In this document: positions 55,481 through 64,000 of the stretch, piece after piece | Numbering within the stretch: the stretch's first letter is position 1 | Layout of the letters: every line of letters begins with the position of its first letter | Source of the DNA: Clostridia bacterium | GTDB taxonomy: Bacteria > Bacillota > Clostridia > Christensenellales > UBA1242 | DNA: 64,000 nt | Direction of reading: 5' to 3' | Assembly: GCA_900767835.1 (NCBI GenBank) | Contig: CAAGAO010000029.1 | Span: 1-64,000 of the forward strand | The notes under the pieces: generated by a model | Databases searched by the model: none | Seen by the model: only the letters and a program-made list of their open reading frames with translations | What the model was told of the DNA's origin: nothing | Translations under genes and position numbers: made by a program

Positions 55481-58400
55481 TTAACTTAAAGGTTCAAAAG
55501 CAACTTTAAATTCATCTTTTATTATTTGCTTTCCTTTGCCAGCGCGATTATCATATGGAATATATTTTGACTTGATTAACTCTACTTTTCCATCCTTATA
55601 AACAGCGACATCTGGAGGAACAACACCAAATGATACAAATGCGACATTACCAGTGTTAGCACCAGTAATTCTCAAACCTTTACGATTTCTACTAGACAAA
55701 TCATATTCGCCAATAGATACATTTTTAATATATCCCTTATCAGTTAGTACAGTCACAGCTCCACTCTTTTTTACTTGCAACACATTGATAATGGTTGTAT
55801 CATCAAGAGCCATTGCCTTCACTCCAGCAGTCATTCTTCCACTAGGTTCTAAATCATCTGCAATATTAACCGCCATACCATTTTTTGCAACTAAAAGCAA
55901 ACTAAATCTTGTATCGCTCTCACCAGCAAATACAACCATGTCTTTATCTTTTAGTTTTATGCCAGCAAACACATTTTTTGCAATAATATATTCACTTAGT
56001 GGCGATTTTTTAATCATTCCGCTTGCAGTAACAAACACTATATTTGTGCTTGCAAGTTCAAAATCTTCTTTTGCCAAACTTACAATATTTATTGGGTATT
56101 CGTCATGAAGAATGTTTTTATCCAGCTTTTGTAAATCAGTTCCGCGTTCACGCCATTTTGCTTCTGGTATATTATCTACCAAGGTTTTTAACACATTACC
56201 TTTGTTTGTAAAGATTAAAACCCTATCGGTTGATTTTGCCTTTAAAAGTTTTATGTGAACTTCATTCAAACCTGAATTTTCGCCTAATTCCCTAACCGCC
56301 AAATTATAGTTTTTTATAGGAATAGCTTTTATTGTTTTATTTGCTGTTATTGCAAGCATATAATCACGGACAACAACTTCTTGTGGTTCATCAACTGTTT
56401 CACTTTCTAGTGTGTTAGGGTCTAAAAGTTTTGTACGCCTTGGAGATTTATATGTCTTTTTAATTTCTAATATCTCTTTTTTAACAACTTCATACTGTTT
56501 AGCCTTTGAAACATAAATTGCTGTTAATTCTTCAATTTTAATTTTTAATTCCGCTAGTTCTTGTTTGATTTTATATACTTCCAAATTAACCAAACGAGAT
56601 AATTTCATTTCTAGTATTGCAGTTGCTTGTTTGTCTGAAAGCAAAAATCTCTCTTTTAGTTTTTGTTTTGCAATAGATACCGACTCTGATTTCTTAATGA
56701 TTTTAATAACTTCATCAATATTTTGAATAGCAATCAATAAGCCTTCTAAAATATGGGCTCTTTCTTTACATGCATCAAGGTCAAATTTAGTTCTTCTATA
56801 AATTACTTGCCTTTGATATTCAACATAATATGAAATTATTTCAAGCAAACTCATTTGTTTAGGTTTTCCGCCAGCAATGGCAACCATATTTATACCAAAA
56901 GTTATTTGTAGGTTTGTTGCTTTATACAAAAAGTCTAAAATTGCTTTCGCATTTGCATCTTTTTTTAGGCGAATAACCGCTCTGATTCCGTTACGGTCAG
57001 ACTCATCTCTTATCTCTTGAATAGCCGATAATTTATCTTTGTTTTCTTCTTTTAGTTGTGCAATTTTTTGAAGTAGTTGTGCTTTGTTTATTTGATAAGG
57101 AATATCAGTGATTATGATATTTTGTTTGTCGCCTTGGGTTTCTATTTCGGTATTGGCTCTTATAGTAATTTTCCCTTTGCCTGTTTCATATGCTTGTTTT
57201 AATTCGTCCCCAGCAATTATGCTTGCACCAGTTGGGAAATCTGGACCTTTAATATATTTCATTAGTCCTTTGGTGTCGATTGATGGTTTATCTATATATG
57301 CAACAACTGCGTCAATAACTTCAGCCAAGTTGTGAGGCGGAATGTTGGTCGCAACACCAACTGCTATACCATACGCGCCATTAACTAAAAGGTTTGGAAA
57401 TCTACCAGGGAGAGTGTCTGGTTCTTTTAACCTATCATCAAAGTTCAAACTCCAATGTACAGTGTCTTTATCTATATCACGCAAAAGTTCGCAAGCCAAA
57501 TCTTTTAACTTCATTTCAGTATAACGATACGCAGCAGCGCCATCACCGTCAATAGAACCGAAGTTGCCATGGCCATCAATAAGTGGTTCTCTTAAAGAAA
57601 AGTCTTGTGCCATACGAACGGCAGCATCGTAAACTGATGAGTCGCCATGTGGGTGATATTTACCTAAACATTCCCCAACCACTGTTGCTGATTTACGATA
57701 TGGTTTGTCTGGCAAAAGCCCCATATCATACATAGCATATAGTATTCTTCTTTGAACTGGTTTTAACCCGTCTTCAACTCTTGGCAAGGCTCTGTCCATA
57801 ACTACGTGTTCTGTGTATGGAATCATACTTTCATGCAAGACATCTTCAAGTGGTTTATAAATAATATTGCCACCCACAAAACTCATTTGTTCATTATTTG
57901 CCATTGTAACTCTCTCCCTTTTTTGTACCTTACTTATATCCTCGTTATACTTTAAAAATGTCTGGTATATTTCGTCCGCTTTTTGGTCGTCTAAATTTTC
58001 TTGTAATTGTTCTTTTGAAATTAAATCTTTTATATCGTTATTATTCTTAAATTTTTCACTTTGTTCTTGCTTGGTTTTTGTATATTTTTCTTTTGAAAAA
58101 ATATTTTCTTGATTATTTCCAATTTCATCATTTGATTTATTTATTTTGATAAAATTATCTTCTTTATTATTAGTATTAAAATTATCAATTAGTAAATTGG
58201 GATTCTCCCCGTTTTTACCTTTATATTCAAAGGAATTTTCATCTTCTATTTTATTATTTTTCCCTTTTATGTTTTCTGTAATAATTTCATTATTATTTAT
58301 TTCTTTATAATTATTAATTATATTTTTATTTTGATTTTCTATAATATTTAATGAATAATCATTGTGTGTTTTTTGAGTATTTTCGCTATTATTTTTTTGT

Positions 58401-58621
58401 TTAGTTTTTTGATTTTTTTGTTTGGTTTTTTGAGTGTTTAAAAACTCATCAAATCCCAGTTGCCCAGAAAGCGGAGTGTTATCAATAATCTCGCTTTCAC
58501 AAGTTGGCAACGGTTCTAATTCATCATAACACATCTGCCCAAGAAGTATACCTGGGTCCTCAACTTTTTCCTCATCATCAATCATAATTTTTTTCACTTT
58601 ACTAACATTTTTTATGGCCAA
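55481..58621 (-). CDS. parC: topoisomerase IV subunit A with long N-terminal extension
   Basis: The catalytic protein begins at MANNEQ (residue 240, ATG at 57904, weak GGGAG upstream) and holds the CAP-like domain with HPHGDSSVYD (quinolone-region Ser and Asp intact), active Tyr367 (AAAYRYTE) and a beta-pinwheel without a clear GyrA box. Before it lie 239 codons starting at TTG (58621), low complexity and Asn/Lys-rich (TQKTKQKNQKTKQKNNSENT), with a less biased first 60 residues. No good ribosome binding site is seen at the TTG. With ParE it decatenates daughter chromosomes. The extension is not a normal part of the family. Confidence 0.85.
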   Translation of the reverse strand: MAIKNVSKVKKIMIDDEEKVEDPGILLGQMCYDELEPLPTCESEIIDNTPLSGQLGFDEFLNTQKTKQKNQKTKQKNNSENTQKTHNDYSLNIIENQNKNIINNYKEINNNEIITENIKGKNNKIEDENSFEYKGKNGENPNLLIDNFNTNNKEDNFIKINKSNDEIGNNQENIFSKEKYTKTKQEQSEKFKNNNDIKDLISKEQLQENLDDQKADEIYQTFLKYNEDISKVQKRERVTMANNEQMSFVGGNIIYKPLEDVLHESMIPYTEHVVMDRALPRVEDGLKPVQRRILYAMYDMGLLPDKPYRKSATVVGECLGKYHPHGDSSVYDAAVRMAQDFSLREPLIDGHGNFGSIDGDGAAAYRYTEMKLKDLACELLRDIDKDTVHWSLNFDDRLKEPDTLPGRFPNLLVNGAYGIAVGVATNIPPHNLAEVIDAVVAYIDKPSIDTKGLMKYIKGPDFPTGASIIAGDELKQAYETGKGKITIRANTEIETQGDKQNIIITDIPYQINKAQLLQKIAQLKEENKDKLSAIQEIRDESDRNGIRAVIRLKKDANAKAILDFLYKATNLQITFGINMVAIAGGKPKQMSLLEIISYYVEYQRQVIYRRTKFDLDACKERAHILEGLLIAIQNIDEVIKIIKKSESVSIAKQKLKERFLLSDKQATAILEMKLSRLVNLEVYKIKQELAELKIKIEELTAIYVSKAKQYEVVKKEILEIKKTYKSPRRTKLLDPNTLESETVDEPQEVVVRDYMLAITANKTIKAIPIKNYNLAVRELGENSGLNEVHIKLLKAKSTDRVLIFTNKGNVLKTLVDNIPEAKWRERGTDLQKLDKNILHDEYPINIVSLAKEDFELASTNIVFVTASGMIKKSPLSEYIIAKNVFAGIKLKDKDMVVFAGESDTRFSLLLVAKNGMAVNIADDLEPSGRMTAGVKAMALDDTTIINVLQVKKSGAVTVLTDKGYIKNVSIGEYDLSSRNRKGLRITGANTGNVAFVSFGVVPPDVAVYKDGKVELIKSKYIPYDNRAGKGKQIIKDEFKVAFEPLS

Positions 58622-58706
58622 ATTTTAAAAACTATATTAAAATTTATATAAACGTACCAAGAGCGTCTTTGCTGATTTATTTTTAATATTTTTGTTTTAA
58701 ATTTAA

Positions 58707-60656
58707 TTATTTTTTTAAACCATACTCTTCTGCAAAACTATCTAAACGGTTAAAGTTTGCATGTTCGGCAATGTATTCTTTTCTTGCATCAATATTGTCA
58801 CCCATCCAAACAGTTACCATTTTTTCGGCTTGTGCTACATCATCTATTGTCACTTGCATAAGTGTTCGCTTATCTGGGTCCATAGTTGTTTCCCATAGTT
58901 GTTCTGGGTTCATTTCTCCAAGACCTTTATATCTTTGAATGCTATATCCTTTACCGCAACGATTTATTGCCTCTGGAAGTTCCCTATCCGAATAAACATA
59001 TTCTGTGTAATCTTTTTTATATACCTTATAAAGTGGTGGTAAACCAACATATACATGTCCGTTCGTGATTAAACCACGCATATATCTATAGAAGAAGGTT
59101 AAAAGAATACTTCTAATATGCATACCATCTTGGTCAGCATCGGACAAAATTATAACTTTGCCATAACGCAAAGTATCAATATTAAAATCTTCTTGAATAC
59201 CGGTTTCAAGTGCAGAAATTATAGTTTGTATTTCTTCATTTGCAAGCACTTGGTCTATGCGTTTTTTCTCTGCATTTAATGGCTTACCACGAAGTGGCAA
59301 AATTGCTTGGGTTTTACGGTCACGCCCCATTTTTGCAGAACCACCTGCCGAATCGCCCTCAACTATAAACAACTCGCACAATTCGCTTTTTCTACTTGTG
59401 CAAGACGCAAGTTTACCAACCAAATTAAAATTATCAGCACTATTTTTTGCCCTTGTTATCTCTTTTGCGTGTTTTGCCGCTTCACGAGATTTTGCAGCAC
59501 CTTTCGCTTTATTGATAATTACATCAGCAATTTTTTCATTTGTTTTATCTTTAAAGAACTTAGTAAGTTCTCTTGTGGTTATGGCATCAAGTTCGGTCTT
59601 TGCTTCCGGATTGCCTAGTTTTGTTTTAGTTTGACCTTCGAATTGGACACTTTTCATTTTTACAGCAATAATAACCGTTAACCCTTCGCGATAATCATCA
59701 CCTAATAAATTCGCATCTTTTTCTTTTAAATAACCATTATTTCTCGCATAATCATTTAGCACTTTTGTTAGTGCCGTTTTAAAACCTACTTCATGCGTAC
59801 CGCCTTCAGTGGTTGGAATGTTATTGACAAAACTGAAACAATTTTCAGTATATCCGTCAGTGTACTCCAAAGCACATTCGGCTTTTAAAATATCCGTTTC
59901 GGCACTGAAATATATTGGAGTGCTAAAAAGACGATTTTTGCCTTTATCTATATATGTTAAAAAGTCTTTAATTCCACCTTCGTAATGATAACTAACTCGG
60001 TCACCTGTTCTTAAGTCTGTAAGTTCAATTTTTAAGCCTTTATTTAAAAATGCTAATTCTTCTATCCTTTTTGCAATTATACCAAAATCAAAAGTCAAAT
60101 CGCCAAAGACTCTACTATCAGGCAAGAAACTTACAGTTGTTCCGCGTTCGGTAGTATCTCCAATTTCCCTTAATGGTGCTTTAGGCATACCACTTTTAAT
60201 TTTACCATTTGGTGCAACATAGGACTCAAACTCCATATAATACTTTTTCTTGTTTTTGCAAACTGTTACATTAAGCCAACGTGAAAGAGCATTTGTTACC
60301 GAAGCACCAACACCATGCAAACCACCAGAATAAGAATAGTTAGAGTTGTTAAATTTACCACCTGCGTGAAGTTCGGTAAATACAACTTGCACTGCACTTA
60401 CGTGTGCGGTTGGGTGAATGTCAACCGGAATACCACGACCATTATCGGTTACGGTTGCACTACCATCTTTATTTATTGTAATGGTAATTTTATCGCCAAA
60501 TCCATTTGCAATTTCGTCAATCGCATTATCCACAATTTCCCAAAGTAAATGATGTAGACCTTTAAGCCCAGTTGTGCCAATATACATACCGGGACGAAGC
60601 CTAACAGCATCTAACCCTTCCAATACGACAATATCTTTTGCTTCATAATTAGACAT
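58707..60656 (-). CDS. parE: topoisomerase IV subunit B
   Basis: 649 residues. The GHKL ATPase domain has EIVDNAIDEI, DNGRGIPVDIHP and GGLHGVGASVTNAL. The transducer has QTKTKLGNPEAK. The TOPRIM domain has EGDSAGGSAKMGRDRKTQA and DADQDGMHIRS. IHPTAHVSAVQ and the parE-parC order, 85 bp apart, favour topoisomerase IV over gyrase, though the two subunits are hard to separate by eye. It hydrolyses ATP to drive strand passage by ParC. Confidence 0.88.
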   Translation of the reverse strand: MSNYEAKDIVVLEGLDAVRLRPGMYIGTTGLKGLHHLLWEIVDNAIDEIANGFGDKITITINKDGSATVTDNGRGIPVDIHPTAHVSAVQVVFTELHAGGKFNNSNYSYSGGLHGVGASVTNALSRWLNVTVCKNKKKYYMEFESYVAPNGKIKSGMPKAPLREIGDTTERGTTVSFLPDSRVFGDLTFDFGIIAKRIEELAFLNKGLKIELTDLRTGDRVSYHYEGGIKDFLTYIDKGKNRLFSTPIYFSAETDILKAECALEYTDGYTENCFSFVNNIPTTEGGTHEVGFKTALTKVLNDYARNNGYLKEKDANLLGDDYREGLTVIIAVKMKSVQFEGQTKTKLGNPEAKTELDAITTRELTKFFKDKTNEKIADVIINKAKGAAKSREAAKHAKEITRAKNSADNFNLVGKLASCTSRKSELCELFIVEGDSAGGSAKMGRDRKTQAILPLRGKPLNAEKKRIDQVLANEEIQTIISALETGIQEDFNIDTLRYGKVIILSDADQDGMHIRSILLTFFYRYMRGLITNGHVYVGLPPLYKVYKKDYTEYVYSDRELPEAINRCGKGYSIQRYKGLGEMNPEQLWETTMDPDKRTLMQVTIDDVAQAEKMVTVWMGDNIDARKEYIAEHANFNRLDSFAEEYGLKK

Positions 60657-60865
60657 AATAAATTCCTTTAAACATAATAATTAATTTTATTATACTACAA
60701 ATGTAAAATATTTTTCAACCTAAATTTGATATTGATTTTTAGCGAAAAATATGTTACGATTAAAATATAGAATAGACAAGATAAATCATATTTATTCTTA
60801 ATTTAAAATGCGACTTTTGTTTTTAAAGAAATAATTTTGCGAACAAAAAAATAAAGGAGAAAATT

Positions 60866-61186
60866 ATGACCGAAAAAGAATATTTTAATACATTAGAAAA
60901 TTATACAAATCGCAGAGACACTTTAATTCTCAAACATTTTGGTAATAATTTTTTGCAAAAATATATGGACGCAAGCGAACGAGAATGGTACAAAAAAAAT
61001 ATTGCACCGCTTGATTCAAAAATTTTACAACTAGCAAATGAAATCTCAAAAAAATTTAATTTCAACAAAACCTATTCAAAACTCGCAGAAGTTTATAAAG
61101 ACCCTGTAATCACTTCATGGTATGTTAAATTTAAAGTAGAAAAAATGAAAAGACTTCAAAACCAAAACTTACCAAATAAACAATAA
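60866..61186 (+). CDS. conserved-looking small protein
   Basis: 106 residues, mainly helical and charged (KYMDASEREWYKKNIAPLDS, then KILQLANEISKKFN). AAAGGAGAAAATT lies before ATG, and a terminator follows at 61227-61250, so it is a real gene. No domain is recognised. It is divergent from parE. Confidence 0.65.
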   Translation: MTEKEYFNTLENYTNRRDTLILKHFGNNFLQKYMDASEREWYKKNIAPLDSKILQLANEISKKFNFNKTYSKLAEVYKDPVITSWYVKFKVEKMKRLQNQNLPNKQ

Positions 61187-61226
61187 CCTTACAATAAAGA
61201 CTTATTATTCAAAAAAATATAACCCC

Positions 61227-61250
61227 AAAAGATGCTATATGCATCTTTTT
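61227..61250 (+). terminator. terminator of the 106-residue gene
   Basis: AAAAGATGC and GCATCTTTT pair around TATAT, followed by T-runs. Confidence 0.85.
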
Positions 61251-61263
61251 TGTAGCAAAAAAA

Positions 61264-61480
61264 CACCCTTAAGGGTGCTTTAATGGTTGCTCGATTTTGA
61301 ACTTGCTTGGCGTGATTATATGGTTTCTTTAAACCATATATCCCTTCGATCGCAAAAAAAGCACCCTTAAGGGTGCTTTAATGGTTGCTTGATTTTGAAC
61401 TTGCTTGGCGTGATTATATGGTTTCTTTAAACCATATATCCCTTCGGTCGCAAAAAAAGCACCTTTAAGGGTGCTTTAAT
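61264..61480. repeat. 98-bp tandem repeats ending in the initiator tRNA
   Basis: Units begin at 61264 and 61362, with a third partial one at 61460. Each holds the inverted repeat CACCCTTAAGGGTG, then TTTAATGGTTGC, a GATTTTGAACTTGC segment, and ATATGGTTT...AAACCATAT. In the third unit TTTAATGGTTGC runs directly into the tRNA-fMet end (GGTTGCGGGGGCAGGATTTG). The first two therefore look like decayed copies of the same tRNA end plus terminator. Confidence 0.8.
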
Positions 61481-61529
61481 GGTTGCGGGGGCAGGATTTG
61501 AACTTGCGACCTTCGGGTTATGAGCCCGA
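61480..61529 (-). tRNA. 3' half of initiator tRNA-fMet(CAT)
   Basis: On the minus strand: TCGGG CTCATAA CCCGA (anticodon CAT with three G-C pairs, the initiator mark), AGGTC, T-arm with TTCAAAT, acceptor CCCCGCA, A, CCA. The 3' acceptor would leave a mismatched pair 1-72, as in initiator tRNAs. The D-arm and 5' acceptor are absent. The sequence upstream (GGGGTGACTA) is not tRNA. It is a typical integration scar. Confidence 0.75.
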
Positions 61530-61572
61530 TAGTCACCCCAATCAATGCCTTTATTTTAAAGACATTTACAAA

Positions 61573-61600
61573 TTACTACCCAGAACACTACCCAAAAAAA
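61573..61600. repeat. ACTACCC repeats, putative arm sites
   Basis: ACTACCCA occurs twice (ACTACCCAGAACACTACCCA) 45-70 bp inside the element from the tRNA-fMet half, the usual place for integrase arm sites. Confidence 0.5.
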
Positions 61601-61640
61601 TTTTAATTTTTGATACACTTTTTAAAATAATTATAATATA

Positions 61641-61673
61641 AAAATCACTAGCAATTTGTTAGTGATTTTTATT
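61641..61673. terminator. bidirectional terminator at the element end
   Basis: AAAATCACTA and TAGTGATTTT pair around nine bases, with T-runs and A-runs on both sides. Confidence 0.75.
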
Positions 61674-61974
61674 ATATTTTTAAACCGCAAAAATATTGTA
61701 AAAATCGTGTTTTTTGATAGTTTATAAAATTAGTATACAATATGTAGTGGCATTAAACAATAATAAATAGTGTTTAGTACACAATATATTGATTTTTAAC
61801 AAAAAATATGCTCGTAGAGAGTACGGATTTTGCGAATAGATTAACGAAAATAAAGGGATTGAGGGCTCTTTTTCACTTTTTTTACCCCATTTGTTTCTAT
61901 AGTATGAACACAACGCAAAACCGCGGGCTAAAGCCCGCTGTTTTGTATATTTTGGTCGATAATAAGTTAATAAA

Positions 61975-62025
61975 AAACGCAACGCTAACGCGCGGACAAG
62001 TCCGCACATCAGTGTTGCGTTTTTA
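61975..62025. terminator. long GC-rich hairpin, likely terminator
   Basis: AAAACGCAAC and GTTGCGTTTT close a stem that contains GCGGAC/GTCCGC, followed by a T-run. It is the most GC-rich structure at this end and may be the element's main terminator. Confidence 0.6.
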
Positions 62026-62193
62026 ATATATCATTTGCAAGCTTATTACAGCGAGGACAAATTGCTGAAGCAATTTGCAACCGTGAATTTCGCACCTGCG
62101 ACAATTCCCTCGCTACCAGCCACGCAAATTTTGAAAGCAATTGCAAGAAGCAAAACAAAAATTTGCTATTCAAAAGCCATACTTTCTATCAAT

Positions 62194-62499
62194 TTAAGAA
62201 ATATCGTTATCTTTATTATCATCACAAGCCCTACCCTCTACTTTCCTAGACTTATTTTTCTTAAAAAGATAATAAGGAAATAAAAACACTGTTTTAAGTC
62301 CTCTACCAAGTTTCGTAAAAATTGATGTGCGAGGAACCTTAAAAAAAATATTGAAAAAATAATGTGAGCAAACTTCAACTTTATAACTATGCGGTTCGGC
62401 ATATTTGCAGTAAAAAATTCTTTTACCATTCTTATCAAGTTTGCCAAAACGACATCTGCTACAATACTCACATAAGTTTACATTAAATTCATTCTTCAT
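62194..62499 (-). CDS. small Cys-rich protein
   Basis: 101 residues. Cys at 10, 13, 16, 31 and 44 (CEYCSRCRFGKLDKNGKRIF, then YCKYAEP and KVEVCSHYF) could bind zinc. A basic, Phe-rich tail follows. The gene overlaps the 317-residue upstream gene by 11 bp. Probably an accessory gene of the mobile element. Role unknown. Confidence 0.5.
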   Translation of the reverse strand: MKNEFNVNLCEYCSRCRFGKLDKNGKRIFYCKYAEPHSYKVEVCSHYFFNIFFKVPRTSIFTKLGRGLKTVFLFPYYLFKKNKSRKVEGRACDDNKDNDIS

Positions 62500-63436
62500 T
62501 ATTTACTCCTTTCATAGAACCAATATAGTTCATTTCTTTTTCAATTGCTTTTTTAATAGATTTTTCTTTTCGATACTTTTGATTACTATCCTTTTTAGAC
62601 TGTTCTAAAAACTCCTCAATATGTTGCTTATGTTCTCTAGCCTTATCTCCCCAAAAGTCCTCAACAAATTTGGCTTTAGTACTTCGCAAATAAGTCAATA
62701 TTTCGGCATAAGAGTTAAAATAGAAATTATATCGAGCATTATTTTTATCAGTTCCGGCTTTAATAATTTTAAAATTTGGAGATGGATAAACCAATTTATT
62801 ATCATAAAAATAATAAGGATTTGGAACTGAAGCAATAATATAATCACCATTATTCAATAGACAGCGATAATATTTAATCCCAAGTCGTGACTCTTCAAAC
62901 CAAAGGCCCCAATCAGCATAATTCTTTAAAAAATTTATACGTTCAGTATCATTTTTTAAGATAATAAATCGCTCAATACCTTTATTTTCCAAGGAACTGT
63001 TTTTTTGTTCAGTCGACTGAACAGCACTATTTGCAGTATTCTTAAAATCACGAATTTGTTTAGCTGACATATCTGGAATAATAAATGAAAGCAATTCATT
63101 AGGTATAGGTAACATTTCAGTCAACTGCGTGAAGTTATATAATTCAAACTCTTTTTTTAAATGTTGCTTATGCTCCCCAAATCTATTACAAACGCCAATC
63201 AAAGTTGCAGTAGTCGTCTTTTTAAAACCAAAACGAAGTTCTGCCCACTCATAGACATTTTTACAAGGGCGACCCTTATTTTCATTAAAAACATTACAAC
63301 AAAAATATTTGGCATCATCTAAGTAACCACCAATATATATAAAATTATCAGTTGCGCGAGACAATCCCTCCTTTATCTTATTAATAGTAAATATCTCATT
63401 TTGTTGCCAATCTTCAACAACAATTACATCTTCCAT
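62489..63436 (-). CDS. mobile-element protein, replication-linked
   Basis: 315 residues from ATG at 63436 (GAGGTGTAT before it). N-terminal half FIYIGGYLDDAKYFCCNVFN, VYEWAELRFGFKKTTTATLI and LTEMLPIPNELL with MSAKQIRDFK resembles the proteins encoded beside Rep genes in integrative/conjugative elements of Firmicutes (DUF3102-like helix-turn-helix region). The C-terminus is charged and helical. It lies 11 bp behind the Rep gene. Its precise role is not established by what I can see. Confidence 0.6.
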   Translation of the reverse strand: MEDVIVVEDWQQNEIFTINKIKEGLSRATDNFIYIGGYLDDAKYFCCNVFNENKGRPCKNVYEWAELRFGFKKTTTATLIGVCNRFGEHKQHLKKEFELYNFTQLTEMLPIPNELLSFIIPDMSAKQIRDFKNTANSAVQSTEQKNSSLENKGIERFIILKNDTERINFLKNYADWGLWFEESRLGIKYYRCLLNNGDYIIASVPNPYYFYDNKLVYPSPNFKIIKAGTDKNNARYNFYFNSYAEILTYLRSTKAKFVEDFWGDKAREHKQHIEEFLEQSKKDSNQKYRKEKSIKKAIEKEMNYIGSMKGVNNEE

Positions 63437-63447
63437 ATACACCTCAA

Positions 63448-64000
63448 TTAACTAACATTACTATCTTCAAAATCCTCAAGAACCATATGTCTTAAATATT
63501 GTTTTTCTAAAGTTACAAAATCATTACAACCACAGTACTTACAACAATGTTGCTCTTGTTCCTGGTTGCTTAAGGATAAGTCATTTTCAACAGAAATTTC
63601 AGACAAATAAAATCTCAAACAACCCCAAGCAGTTAAAGACCGAACACCTTTAAGGACCTTAATCATTTCTGACAAATCATTATTATTAATAACGACATTA
63701 CCTTGTTTAGCTTCAAAAGAAGATTTTGTTAAATATTTGACCGTTTCACGAATACCTTTATTAATATCATGTTGTAAAAATTTAACATCAACTGACCCTA
63801 GTTTGCCAGGCATATTAGTCACAACATTAACGCTATGATTCCATGCGTGCTCTAAAAATTCAAAATTATTTCCCTTTCCTTTTTTAATACAAAGAACGTG
63901 GAAATGAGGATGCCAATCATTACATATACTACCACGTTTAACTTCCAAAGCACGTAAACCACCAATATATATTTCATTAAATTTTTTAGCAATACCTTTC
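63448..64000 (-). CDS. rolling-circle replication initiator (partial)
   Basis: The 3' part of a Rep protein whose start lies beyond the right edge. The frame continues upstream as far as the window edge. HUH metal motif HPHFHVL after NDWHPHF, a later KGIRETVKYLTKSS segment with Lys/Tyr in the position of the nicking region, and the end GVRSLTAWGCLRFYL are typical of the Rep_1-like group of rolling-circle plasmids and related integrative elements. A final CxxC pair (CCKYCGCNDF) follows. It nicks the element origin, which should lie to the right. Confidence 0.8.
   Translation of the reverse strand, partial: KGIAKKFNEIYIGGLRALEVKRGSICNDWHPHFHVLCIKKGKGNNFEFLEHAWNHSVNVVTNMPGKLGSVDVKFLQHDINKGIRETVKYLTKSSFEAKQGNVVINNNDLSEMIKVLKGVRSLTAWGCLRFYLSEISVENDLSLSNQEQEQHCCKYCGCNDFVTLEKQYLRHMVLEDFEDSNVS

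Larger units (their letters stand above)
61601..62193. other. gene-free stretch at the element end
   Basis: Open frames here are short and overlap on both strands, without binding sites. The stretch holds a terminator at 61641-61673 (AAATCACTA/TAGTGATTT), a hairpin GCGGGCT/AGCCCGC at about 61922-61940, and a long hairpin near 61975-62025 (AAAACGCAAC/GTTGCGTTTT with GCGGAC/GTCCGC inside). Confidence 0.5.

Noticed and set aside
58707..60656. gyrB rather than parE
   Set aside because: The parE-parC order and lack of a clear GyrA box in the partner favour topoisomerase IV, but this is not decisive.
61264..61480. A CRISPR-like array
   Set aside because: The units are tandem without spacers, contain terminator hairpins and run into a tRNA; no cas genes are present.
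61808..62026. A 72-codon gene on the plus strand
   Set aside because: It overlaps hairpins and a minus-strand frame, has no binding site and looks non-protein-like.

Overview
The window is AT-rich DNA of a low-GC Gram-positive bacterium, most likely an uncultured gut Clostridia-type lineage. Evidence: AAGGAGG-type ribosome binding sites, many short lipoproteins with an LTAC/MTAC lipobox, a SigH-like sigma factor, DAP-pathway lysine genes, and large secreted proteins with Ig/beta-repeat architecture. No species can be named from sequence alone.

Layout. (1) 1-5.2 kb: a sugar-phosphate isomerase-like gene, decayed fragments, and an ECF sigma factor / membrane-sensor operon divergent from a lipoprotein that resembles the sensor's outer domain. 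(2) 5.25-27.7 kb: a genomic-island array built on tRNA genes. A tRNA-Thr(GGT) is split by a 100-bp insertion. A tyrosine recombinase/excisionase pair follows, then a type I restriction-modification operon (XRE regulator, hsdM, frameshifted hsdS, a membrane protein, hsdR) and a PLD-helicase-DUF3427 protein. Further tRNA-Thr and tRNA-Arg 3' halves, each bracketed by its own short repeats, separate cargo: an Abi-like reverse transcriptase, a dead integrase, a transglutaminase-like protein, a Fic protein, and a toxin/immunity-like pair. (3) 27.9-37 kb: secreted lipoproteins with duplicated promoter/leader modules, around a kinase, a pseudokinase and a LuxR-type response regulator. (4) 37.2-51.3 kb: an amidase-like protein, small membrane and cytosolic proteins, and a surface cluster (216-aa lipoprotein, 1846-aa and 1004-aa surface proteins) with an ABC-2-type transporter. 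(5) 51.5-61.2 kb: core genes dapA-lysC, a RimK-like ligase, a SigH-like sigma factor, and topoisomerase parE-parC with an odd N-terminal extension on ParC. (6) 61.26-64 kb: 98-bp tandem repeats running into the 3' half of the initiator tRNA, then the start of another mobile element with a rolling-circle Rep.

The core genes (51.5-61.2 kb) are housekeeping. The left half is a layered integration site that has collected defence and toxin cargo, several layers of which are decayed. The most unusual points are the series of tRNA-half attachment sites each with its own flanking repeats, the sensor/lipoprotein domain sharing beside the ECF sigma factor, the repeated promoter-leader cassettes of lipoprotein genes, and the three-way-junction inverted repeat upstream of fic.
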